The notes beneath the pieces are model-generated. The model worked only from the letters and a program-made list of their open reading frames with translations. It had not been told where the DNA came from and ran no database searches. Positions 18,764 to 27,061 of a stretch of 64,000 nt of DNA are shown here, piece by piece. This DNA is from Diphasiastrum complanatum. Lineage: Eukaryota > Streptophyta > Lycopodiopsida > Lycopodiales > Lycopodiaceae. A program made the translations under genes and the position numbers. Position 1 is the first letter of the stretch. Each line of letters begins with the position of its first letter. Where the stretch lies: NCBI GenBank assembly GCA_029204225.1, contig CM055094.1:19120065-19184064 (forward strand). The letters run 5' to 3'.

Positions 18764-19944
18764 TGGTTGGCTTCTATTTACAGTAAGTATTCCATTTTTG
18801 GTGATATTTGGATGTTTGATCAAGTTCTAGCATGATTTTGCATTGCTTTGTTGATCAAATCTTACTAACCTTTGTTTTGTGAGTTGAACTTGTGGATCAA
18901 AAGCATATTTCAGGTCTATTGAAGATCAGAGGCTGAAAAGAAACTATTTTGGATCAGATCATAACACCTAATCATTTGTGATTGTGAGGCTTGTGCATAT
19001 TCAATACTAACAATGTTCTTTTCAATCCTATTGTTGACAATCTCCATTCTTGGATGAACACTCTCCTTAAGTGGATGAAACTTCTCCTTAAGTGGATGAC
19101 AAATGCTCTTTTGAGTGAGTTGTAATTCTCCTAAAGGCTGAGCAAAGCTCCCATTTGGATGAAAGATCCCCTTTTTTGGGTGAACATATTGTAAGCTCCA
19201 TTGTGAAGAGCATATTGTAAAGATTGTCATCAATTTTGGCATAAATTTTGGTGTACTTTGTTGAGCATGTAAGTAACTCTCCTTATGTAATTTGATTGGA
19301 GCATTTGCTGGAAGGTGTTAACCATTATGCAAGTGTGTTTTCAGGTTCTTAACAGGTTGAGGAACATTCTCATGTGAAGTGATCTTAGATCTACATCTAA
19401 ACACCAAGATTTGACAAGATAGTGAAGCTAGTCTTGTGATTCACTAAGTGTGCTCATTCATTCACCTCTAAATCTTGTATTTATCACTTGCTGGAGTTTA
19501 TAAACTTTTAGAAGTGTGGTTTACATGTGGTTTTACAGGTTGAATCAATATCTTAGTGTGTTGATCATATGTTGATCAAGTTTGTTCATTACTAGGTAAT
19601 CTTGGCATCCTAGTTTTGGGTATTTTCTAAGAATGCAAGTAACTCTTCACACCATAACTTGATTTGGTCACTTGCTGGAAAGTTTGAGAGCTTAAGCAAG
19701 AGTGTGTTCAGGTTGGTTTGATTTTGTAATCCATTCTTAGTGTGTGCAAAGTGTTGCATGTGTTTCAATCTTCCTTTCTATGCTTGGAAACCATCTAGGT
19801 TCAAGATAGAAGTGTTTTAGGGTCCTAAATCTTCATAAATCTCTTTATCTATCATTTGTTGAGAGAAAAGTGAGTGCTAAGTGCTTTAGGACAGAACCTA
19901 AAAGTTGAAGAAACATTAGAATCATCGCTTCCAATGGTGGGATC
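18764..19944 (+). other. Copia-A untranslated leader
   Basis: About 1.2 kb without a supported gene, long for a copia leader. It contains short imperfect direct repeats such as 'ctccttaagtggatga' (19055-19100) and repeated 'gtaactc..cac..ttgctgga' units. A five-codon upstream ORF (ATG at 19934) ends at 19951, overlapping the main start, and might reduce initiation. The leader presumably holds packaging signals. Confidence 0.5.
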
Positions 19945-22900
19945 ATGCTAGAGTCTAGTGAAAGGTTGAGTTCATCAAACTACTCTACTTGGAAAGTGAG
20001 GATGGAGTCCTTACTTGAGTTGAATGAACTCATGGACATAGTTGCAGAAATTGAAGAGAGACCTCTCACACTTCAAGAGCAACAAAGGTTTGATAAGAAG
20101 GCCAAAAGGGCTCTTCATATCATTAAAATGAATGTTACAAATGAACTTCTCAAGGAAGTTGGAAAGTGTCAAAGTGCAAGTGAGGCATGGAATGCCTTAA
20201 AGAAGCTCTTTGAATCAAAGTCCACATCTAGGGTATTGACCCTAAGGAGACAAATATTTTCTAGTAGGCAAAGAGAGGGTGAAAGTTCTCATGCATTTAT
20301 CTTGAGAGTTAAGTCCCTAAGTGATGATTTAGCATGCATTGATGAGAACATAAAAGATGGTGAAATAGTCCAAGTTATGTTGAATGGTTTGCTAAATGAA
20401 CATGCTAACCTTGTGCAAAGTTTTGCCATTCAAAGAGTCTTGCCAAGTGTGGTTGACTTGCAAGAAATCTTATTGGCTGAAGAACATAGGTTGCAATCAA
20501 AGCTTGATGGTGCATCCTTGCAAGGTGGAGGTGAAGAGGCTTTCTTCACAAAAGGCAAATTCAAGGGCAAAGGTAAAGGCAAAGGGAAATGGTCCAAAGG
20601 TGGTAACTTTGATCATGATGATCACTCTTCCTCTTCCTCTTCTACTAAGAACAATAAGTCAAAGTTCAAGTGCTTTTATTGTGGGATAAAAGGTCATTTT
20701 GCAAATGAATGTTATAAGAAGAAAAGAGAGCAAGGAGAGAGGCAAGGAAATCTTACAATAGATGAGGAAGAACATAACACATGTGAATCACTTGTTATGA
20801 CTTCAAGTTTGTTAGCCAACATAGATGATAATGATCCTTGGTGGATTGATAGTGGAGCCTCATCTCACATGACAAGACATAAGGAATACTTTACATCCTT
20901 ATTGTCTTATGAGGGAGAAGGTAACATCATCTACACTGCAAATGATGGTCAATGTGACATCAAAGGCATAGGCACTATTCCTATTTCCCTTTCAACAAAT
21001 AGGAAAGCAAATCTTGAAAATGTTTTGTACATTCCTTCAATCACTAAGAATTTGCTTAGTGTAAGTCAAATGATTGACAAAGGACTTGATGTGGAGTTCA
21101 TTGGAGATGCATGTTTGATAAGTAAATGTGGATCCTTGATTGCTCAAGGTAGGAGGCATGGTAAACTTTTCAAGCTTGATGCATGTGTGATCTCTAATCA
21201 TGAAGGATGTATGGCTAGGGAGCAATTGACAAACCAAGAAGTTTGGCACAAGAGGTTGGGCCATCCCAACTTCAAATCTTTGGAGGTAATGGCAAAGAAA
21301 GAGCTTGTTCTTGGTCTCCCTAAAAGTCTTGTTGCAAACAATAGTGTTTGTGAACATTGTGCCTTGTCCAAATCTCATAGACTTGCTTATTCTAGATCTA
21401 CTTCTAGATCTAAAGAAGCTTTTCAACTTGTGCATTCTGATATTCATTCTTCTAGTACAACTAGCAATGGTGGGGCAAAGATGTATGCAACTTTCATTGA
21501 TGACTTTAGTAGGTATACTTGGATCTATCTTCTTAAAAGTAAGGATGAAGTGTTTGCTGCATTTGTCAAGTTCAAGAATGAAATGGAAAACCAATTCAAT
21601 ACAAAGATCAAATGCTTAAGATCTGATAATGGAGGGGAATACACCTCAAATAGGTTCAAAGACTTTTGTATAGCACATGGGATTAAGAGGGAGATGTCTA
21701 GTCCTAGGACTCCACAACAGAATGGAGTGGCCGAGAGGAAGAATAGAACCCTTTGTGAATGTGCCAAGGCAATGAGACTACATGCTAATCTTGCTAAGTC
21801 TTTTTGGGGGGAAGCTTTAGCATGTGCTAACTATCTATGTAATAGATGGACAAGTGCTTCCTTGGATGGTAAAACTCCTCATGAGGTTCTTTATGGTAGA
21901 AGGCCGAGTGTCAAGCATTGTAGGATCTTTGGATGTACATGTTTTGTCAATATCACACTTGATGATAGAACTAAAGAAGATCCTTCATCAAAGAAGGGTG
22001 TGTTTGTTGGCTATAGTGAAGTAAGCAAGGCTTACAAAGTGTACATTCCTTCTACAAAGAAAGTTGTCATAAGTAGGGATGTCATCTTTCATGAAGAGAA
22101 TGTTTCCAATGTTGTTGATGTTGATGTTGATGTGCCTACTAATCATCATGATGTGCAAGATGTCTTGGATGAAGATGGAGATGCCACTCCAAAGCAAACT
22201 TCAAGGAAGACTCAAAGGCAAAGGGCTAAGCCATCAAGGCTAACCTATGATGAAAAAGGAAAGCAAGTGGTGGACAACTCTAACTTTGCTTTTCTTACCT
22301 CTTTTGATGAACCAACTTGTGTAGGTGAAGCAATTCAAAAGAAGGAATGGATCCAAGCCATGGATCATGAGCATCAAGCACTCATCAAAAGCAACACATG
22401 GAGGTTGGTAAAGCTTCCAAAGGACAAGAAGGCAATTGGTTGTAAGTGGATCTTCAAGATCAAGACAAATCAAGATGGATCAATCAACAAGTACAAGGCA
22501 AGGTTGGTGGCAAAGGGGTATGCTCAAGAATATGGTATTGACTATGATGAGACCTTTGCACCCGTGGCAAAGATGGTAACTATTAGAATCCTAATCTCTC
22601 TTGCAACTCTTTATGATTGGGATATGTGGCAAATGGATGTTACTAATGCCTTCTTGAATGGTGATCTTGAAGAAGATATTTACATGGAGCAACCCGAGGG
22701 CTATGTTTCACATGATGAGCCTAATCATGTGTGCTATCTCCAAAAGAGTTTGTATGGGCTAAAGCAAGCACCAAGGAGTTGGTATGCTAAGCTCAATTCC
22801 TTCTTACTTTCTCAAAACTTTGTTATGAGTGAGTATGATCATTCTCTCTACTTTAGATTGAATGAAAATGATATCACTTTACTTTTGATCTATGTTGATG

Positions 22901-23877
22901 ACATTATCTTAAGTGGTGGTAACAATCTAGATATAGATGAAATCAAGATGGCACTCAAAAGAGAATTTGAAATTCAAGATCTTGGTAAACTTCATTATAT
23001 CTTAGGAATAGAGATTATTAGAACTTCTAAATCTACATTCATATGTCAAGAAAAGTATGTTAACTCTATTCTAAAAAGGTTTCATATGGAAGATTGTAAA
23101 GTTGTTTCTACTCCTATGGAATCAAATGTAAAGCTAACTACAAGAAGTAATGAAAGATCCTTCAAGGACATTAATCTCTATAGAAAGCTAATAGGATCTC
23201 TTATATGGTTAACCATCACAAGACCTGATCTAAGCTTTGTGGTTGGTAAACTAAGTCAATTTATGCAAGATCCTAGTGAGGCTCATTGGAAGCTAGGAAA
23301 GAGAGTACTTAGATACATCTCGGGATCTAGAGATTTTGGCATCTTGTATGGAGGTACTACACCTAACCTTTGTGGATTTTCAGATTCAGATTTTGCAGGT
23401 GATCAAATGGATAGGAAGTCAACAAGTGCCTTTGCAATCTATCTTGGAGATGGAGTGGTCTCATGGCTATCAAAGAAGCAACCAACTATCTCTCTATCTT
23501 CCACCGAAGCCGAGTACAAGGCATTAACAACATGCACCAAGGAGATTCTTTGGATCAAGAGGATGTTATTGGATCTTCACTTGCTGGAACCAGAGAAGAC
23601 TCCAATCATACTTTGTGATAACCTTTCAGCCCAAAGCTTGGCAAGCAATCCTGTTTTTCATGCAAGGAGCAAGCACATTGAGATTGCTCACCATTTTGTG
23701 AGAGATCAAGTCATTGCCAAAGAGGTGGAGCTTCAACATGTCTCTTCAAAGGAGTGTGTGGCTGATATCTTCACCAAACCATTGGGAAAGGACCTATATT
23801 TAATGCATAGATCTAATCTTGGAATGTGCTCAAAGACTATGTTGAAACTAGCATCCAATGTTGAAGAGGGAGTGTGA
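19945..23877 (+). CDS. gag-pol: Copia-A gag-pol polyprotein (1310 aa), intact
   Basis: One open frame. Gag (about 1-240, with SSSNYSTWKVRMESLL); zinc knuckle C243-x2-C246-x4-H251-x4-C256; aspartic protease D302-S303-G304 in WWIDSGASSHMT; GAG_pre-integrase HHCC zinc site H435, H440, C469, C472; integrase core D499, D561, E597, with exactly 35 residues between the last two (DD35E); reverse transcriptase with QMDVTNAFLNG and YVDD at 983-986; RNase H with D1147/D1149, E1188/E1190 and D1225. Gag and pol are fused without a frameshift, as in most plant copia elements. Start: the first ATG of the frame, though it follows a short upstream ORF. The stop TGA (23875-23877) lies inside the first five bases of the 3' LTR. 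Confidence 0.97.
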   Translation: MLESSERLSSSNYSTWKVRMESLLELNELMDIVAEIEERPLTLQEQQRFDKKAKRALHIIKMNVTNELLKEVGKCQSASEAWNALKKLFESKSTSRVLTLRRQIFSSRQREGESSHAFILRVKSLSDDLACIDENIKDGEIVQVMLNGLLNEHANLVQSFAIQRVLPSVVDLQEILLAEEHRLQSKLDGASLQGGGEEAFFTKGKFKGKGKGKGKWSKGGNFDHDDHSSSSSSTKNNKSKFKCFYCGIKGHFANECYKKKREQGERQGNLTIDEEEHNTCESLVMTSSLLANIDDNDPWWIDSGASSHMTRHKEYFTSLLSYEGEGNIIYTANDGQCDIKGIGTIPISLSTNRKANLENVLYIPSITKNLLSVSQMIDKGLDVEFIGDACLISKCGSLIAQGRRHGKLFKLDACVISNHEGCMAREQLTNQEVWHKRLGHPNFKSLEVMAKKELVLGLPKSLVANNSVCEHCALSKSHRLAYSRSTSRSKEAFQLVHSDIHSSSTTSNGGAKMYATFIDDFSRYTWIYLLKSKDEVFAAFVKFKNEMENQFNTKIKCLRSDNGGEYTSNRFKDFCIAHGIKREMSSPRTPQQNGVAERKNRTLCECAKAMRLHANLAKSFWGEALACANYLCNRWTSASLDGKTPHEVLYGRRPSVKHCRIFGCTCFVNITLDDRTKEDPSSKKGVFVGYSEVSKAYKVYIPSTKKVVISRDVIFHEENVSNVVDVDVDVPTNHHDVQDVLDEDGDATPKQTSRKTQRQRAKPSRLTYDEKGKQVVDNSNFAFLTSFDEPTCVGEAIQKKEWIQAMDHEHQALIKSNTWRLVKLPKDKKAIGCKWIFKIKTNQDGSINKYKARLVAKGYAQEYGIDYDETFAPVAKMVTIRILISLATLYDWDMWQMDVTNAFLNGDLEEDIYMEQPEGYVSHDEPNHVCYLQKSLYGLKQAPRSWYAKLNSFLLSQNFVMSEYDHSLYFRLNENDITLLLIYVDDIILSGGNNLDIDEIKMALKREFEIQDLGKLHYILGIEIIRTSKSTFICQEKYVNSILKRFHMEDCKVVSTPMESNVKLTTRSNERSFKDINLYRKLIGSLIWLTITRPDLSFVVGKLSQFMQDPSEAHWKLGKRVLRYISGSRDFGILYGGTTPNLCGFSDSDFAGDQMDRKSTSAFAIYLGDGVVSWLSKKQPTISLSSTEAEYKALTTCTKEILWIKRMLLDLHLLEPEKTPIILCDNLSAQSLASNPVFHARSKHIEIAHHFVRDQVIAKEVELQHVSSKECVADIFTKPLGKDLYLMHRSNLGMCSKTMLKLASNVEEGV
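23863..23872 (+). other. Copia-A polypurine tract
   Basis: GAAGAGGGAG directly before the 3' LTR, the expected plus-strand primer. It overlaps the last codons of gag-pol, so the tract is both coding and a priming signal. Confidence 0.85.
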
Positions 23878-24518
23878 AAATTGTCAACATTTCCTAGCTA
23901 GTTTGAGGCCTAAATTGGCTAAAATTGTAAATAGTTTTGGTTCTGGAGTTTCACACGTGTGAACCAGGCCACAATGTTTTTATTTACTGTATTTTTTCAG
24001 TATGATGAAGTGTCAAACTTCATACCCTTCAAAATGAGACCATTTTGATGTATTTTGGTCATATAAGCCATTTTTTCCTATATAGGGAATATCTAGGGTC
24101 AAGTACCTTCTAGAGAGAGGAGAGAGAGTCATCTTCCTCATCCATAAATAGTAGGGAAGTCGTGGAGAACAGGTTGGAGAAACCTTTTGTATGCTTCATT
24201 GAGATCAATAGATCATTGTCATTGTTTCTTCCTCCATTGAGAGCATTGTTGTGTGTATTGTCTTCAAGCTATGGTGTATGATCTTAGGTGCTTTCCAAAA
24301 GTGGTAGGCTGATGTATTATGGACTGTATATTGCTATTTTGGGCCGCACTTGATGTTTATGGAAGTTTCCATTTGTGATAAATGCTTTTTGATCAAGTTC
24401 TTTGCATTCTAGGTAGCATAGAATGTGTTGCCAATTCCTAGCTTATGTAGTTTGGAGTGCAAGCATTCAAGCCAATGATCTTGGAGTTTAGATCCACTTA
24501 GGATCTGTATTTTTCACA
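23873..24518 (+). repeat. Copia-A 3' LTR
   Basis: 646 bp, two base differences from the 5' LTR over the full length by direct reading. Supplies the gag-pol stop codon and, presumably, the polyadenylation site. Confidence 0.95.
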
Positions 24519-24523
24519 AAAGA
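24519..24523. repeat. Right target-site duplication of copia-A
   Basis: AAAGA, identical to 18101-18105; followed by 'caggaaacattatg', the continuation of gene X. Confidence 0.95.
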
Positions 24524-25432
24524 CAGGAAACATTATGATCTATGGGTTGATGGATGTTTGTATCCAATCGATCCAAGCTCAATGCAACATCCAAATTTTA
24601 GATCGGTCATGCAACTCATACTGTTTTCGTGTGAAGGACACAATAGTCTATTGGATTATTGTGAAAGATTGAAAAGTTATGGCATTAGTTATTCAATGAA
24701 AAAAATCCACTGTTTGGAAAATATGTTGAATGGTTTGCTTACTGACTACCGAGAAAAAGAAATTTTTTTTTGCAAACAAAAGAAGAAAATGAAATCTTGA
24801 AAATAGATAATCCTCGTTTGCAAGATATTATATTAAACCTCAACCAAGAAACTGACAATATGAAACTAATTGTACAAACATTGTGTACCTCATATTGTCA
24901 AATAAATGTAGAAGTAAACACATTACGGAAGAAAATACTGAACAATAAGCGAAAAAGAGTTATTTTAAAAACTATTGACGAGCTCTCAACAAGTGGGGTT
25001 CAATGGAAAAAAAGAATATATGCTTTCAAGTAGGATTGTGTTTTAAACTATTCATGTGTTTTGTTTCATCTAGCACATCAATGGCTGTGAATTGTTTTTT
25101 TCTAAATCTTATTTGTATTTTGCAGAGCAGCTTTAGTCAGCAATGAAAATCTGAAAGACAAGGACATGATTGGAAAGTCTTTGAGTGCAGTACTTACAGC
25201 CAAGTCAACGACGAGTCTACTTGGAAATCAACGATATTCTCGAATCAAGCCCAAGATTGCAGAGGCGCTTATGGGTGAAGTCGGCAAGATCATTGACCGA
25301 AAATTGATACAAGGATCATGTGATTATTCTGGTATTAGCAGGGATGCATATGACACAATATTTGAAATTATCAAAGAGGCATTTGGACAAGTACATATAA
25401 AACAATTTCCTGCCCCTCCCCGCCTGTCTTTG
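24524..25432 (+). pseudogene. Gene X copy, 3' part after copia-A, with a 96-bp intron
   Basis: Continues X exon sequence: HYDLWVDGCLYPIDPSSM, then a region of coiled-coil character (24770-25030; ENEILKIDNPRLQDIILNLN...). A T9 run at about 24763-24771 puts the two halves one base out of frame; the mirror copy has the same defect at its T10 run. Intron 25030-25125 (GTAGGA...TTTTGCAG) is supported because splicing joins both flanking frames exactly, giving K-A-A-L-V-S-N-E into MIGKSLSAVLTAKSTTSL. At about 25411 the sequence jumps from VHIKQF into histone upstream sequence, so the last X exons are deleted in this copy. Confidence 0.55.
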
Positions 25433-25553
25433 CCACTCTCTCGCGTTGTAGCGATATCACCCTTAGAGTTCTCAGTGTCACCATTACGCGAGATAATTTA
25501 GCTTTCTCTTCTGCTGTATCTCCGTCCTCGCATGGTATAGATATCCGGCCTCA
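25433..25553 (+). promoter_or_regulatory. Upstream leader of the CENH3-like gene
   Basis: C/T-rich sequence with 'gtagcgatatcacccttaga' and 'tatagatatccggcctca' before the ATG. The 34.73-34.87 kb mirror copy has the same leader, but there it continues into a longer promoter region with a TATA box; in this copy the region upstream was lost at the X junction. No own TATA box is evident. Confidence 0.35.
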
Positions 25554-26012
25554 ATGGCTCGGACGAAGCAAACTGCTAGGCTTACCCATTTTGTTCAACT
25601 GTCCCGTCTCCAGACATCTGAACCCATACGTCCGCAAAGACGCGGAAGACCTCGCCATCCATGGTTGAGGGACATCAAGGCCTTGCAGAGGTACACCAAA
25701 CTTGTGATCCTGAAAGCAGCCTTGTACCGGACTGTGAGGGAGATTACACAAGATATGACAACCCATCTGCCCTATGCAGTGAGGTGGAATATCGCTGCAT
25801 TGGAGGCCCTCCATATTGCATACGAGGACTTCCAGACAAAATTGTTTGAGGATTCAATGCTGTGTTCCATTCATGGCAAGAGGGTGACACTGATGCCCAA
25901 GGACATGCTTCTTGTCATGAGGTTTCGAAACACCTATGACAGCGGTATGCCACATGGAAAATCATGCAGGCTTGAGGGTTGCCATGTGGCAAGCCATGTA
26001 GGCCTACCATAA
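25554..26012 (+). CDS. Centromeric histone H3 (CENH3)-like protein, copy 1, open reading frame
   Basis: 152-residue ORF. Residues 1-9 are MARTKQTAR, identical to the canonical H3 N-terminus; the rest of the tail is unlike H3. From R32 the alphaN and alpha1 region aligns without gaps to H3 (RP..WLRDI..Q to YRTVREI at 58-64). Loop 1 (TQDMTTHLPYAVRWNI, 65-80) is longer than in canonical H3 and contains Arg-Trp (77-78), a mark of plant CENH3. Alpha2 to alpha3 read [16 protein letters not shown] (89-104), [13 protein letters not shown] (105-117), then LLVMRFRN. Residues from about 131 come from satellite DNA. Canonical K9, K14 and K27 are not recognisable. Expected role: centromeric nucleosomes, if expressed. 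It could be an unexpressed retained paralogue. Confidence 0.8.
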   Translation: MARTKQTARLTHFVQLSRLQTSEPIRPQRRGRPRHPWLRDIKALQRYTKLVILKAALYRTVREITQDMTTHLPYAVRWNIAALEALHIAYEDFQTKLFEDSMLCSIHGKRVTLMPKDMLLVMRFRNTYDSGMPHGKSCRLEGCHVASHVGLP

Positions 26013-26753
26013 CCTTGTATGTCAAGCCAACTGAGCCCTGTGCCACGTAGGCTTGAGTGGACCTAGAGATATATATATATATATATATAGGTGGGCTCAA
26101 AAGATGCCACTTGGCAAACCATACAGGCCTACCATAGGCTTGCATGGCAGGCCACATAGGCATGGCATATTTTTTAATCTTCCCACGTAAGCATGTCGCA
26201 GGCTACCACATAGGCTTGCCATAGGCTTGTGTGGCAAGCAAACCAAGCTCTGCCATATAGGCTTGAGTGGAGCTAGAGAGAGAGAGAGCTGGGGCTCCCA
26301 AGTTGCCATGTGGCAAGCCATGTAGGCATGTCATGAGATAAGCCATAGGCTTGCATGGCAGGCCACATAGGCATGGCATATTTCTGATGCTTCCCACGTA
26401 AGCATGTCACAGGATACCACATAGGCTTGCCATAGGCTTGTGTGGCAAGCCAACCAAGCTCTGCCATGTAGGCTTGAGTGGAGCTAGAGAGAGAGAGCTG
26501 GAGCTCCCAAGTTGCCATGTGGCAAGCCATGTAGGCATGTCATGAGATAAACCACATAGGCTTGGGACTTGCCATGTGGCAAGCCATGTAGGCCTATCAT
26601 AGGCTTGCGTGGTAGGTCATATAGGCATGATATAGGCTTGATGCTAGTATGTTCATGCTGGTATGTTGCAGTCTGCCATATAGGCTTGACATAGGCTTGT
26701 GTGGCAAGCCAACTAAGCTATACCACGTGGGTCTGCCATGTAGGCTTGAGTGG

Positions 26754-26757
<4 letters not shown>
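26013..26757. repeat. Tandem satellite, about 210-bp period, with nested subrepeats
   Basis: Units recur at 209-211 bp (for example 'ataggcttgcatggcagg' at 26134 and 26345; 'gctcccaagttgcc' at 26294 and 26503). Each unit is built from shorter variants of 'ccatgtggcaagcc', 'ataggcttg' and 'gtaggc', plus a short GA run. TA run at about 26069-26088. Inverse arrays with the same period are at 33.58-34.3 and 63.06-63.8 kb, always beside the histone gene. Apparent ORFs with MACHMATWE repeats are artefacts of the array. Confidence 0.85.

Positions 26758-26758
<1 letters not shown>

Positions 26759-26831
<73 letters not shown>
26759..26831. repeat. (GA)n microsatellite
   Basis: 73 bp of uninterrupted GA. 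The corresponding (CT)n tracts are 25 bp at 33559-33583 and about 81 bp at 62981-63061, so the locus is length-variable among copies. Confidence 0.97.
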
Positions 26832-26833
<2 letters not shown>

Positions 26834-27061
26834 TATGGCCTAGCATCAACGTTGAAAAAAATATCTGATGGAGATAAGAAGGGTCCCAAGAAAATTTCAA
26901 ATGAGAATCTTGCAGAGAAAGTATTGAAACCACAGTTGGCGAGGGATCCCAAAGAATCGAACTTGAGTGTACAAGCCCAACAAAAGCGCATACACCAACT
27001 CACCACACATGGGAAGATCGTTAAATTTGAATTTGAAGAAAAATCATTGAAATGTTTGTAG
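26832..27061 (+). CDS. Conserved Lys-rich exon-like ORF
   Basis: Frame with LKKISDGDKKGPKKISNENL, then QLARDPKESNLSVQAQQKRI and HQLTTHGKIVKFEFEEKSL, ending at 27061. The inverse copy at 33291-33500 is almost unchanged, and its C-terminal half reappears at 28604-28410 (minus) and 61362-61574 (plus). Highly charged, no recognised domain. It is probably an exon or ORF fragment caught in the repeat. The 5' boundary is uncertain because the GA array precedes it. Confidence 0.3.

Larger units (their letters stand above)
18106..24518 (+). mobile_element. Copia-A: complete, young Ty1/copia LTR retrotransposon (6413 bp)
   Basis: All parts are present: two 646-bp LTRs that differ at only two positions by eye, a primer-binding site, one uninterrupted 1310-codon gag-pol, a polypurine tract and a 5-bp target duplication. 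It is inserted in gene X, and the uninterrupted target sequence survives at 37135-37139 (minus) with one copy of AAAGA. It is the only intact autonomous element here and the youngest event in this block. It should be capable of encoding all functions for its own transposition, though activity cannot be judged from sequence alone. Confidence 0.97.

Noticed and set aside
21037-21594. 185-codon minus-strand frame inside copia-A
   Set aside because: Antisense shadow of the integrase region, with no independent support.
25554-26012. Canonical replication-coupled histone H3
   Set aside because: Loop 1 is longer and contains RW, the tail after residue 9 is unlike H3, and K9/K14/K27 are missing, so it is closer to CENH3.
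26013-26760. Open frames with repeated MACHMATWEP or LPHKPMASLCG sequence
   Set aside because: They are translations of the satellite, occur in several frames on both strands, and change with array length.
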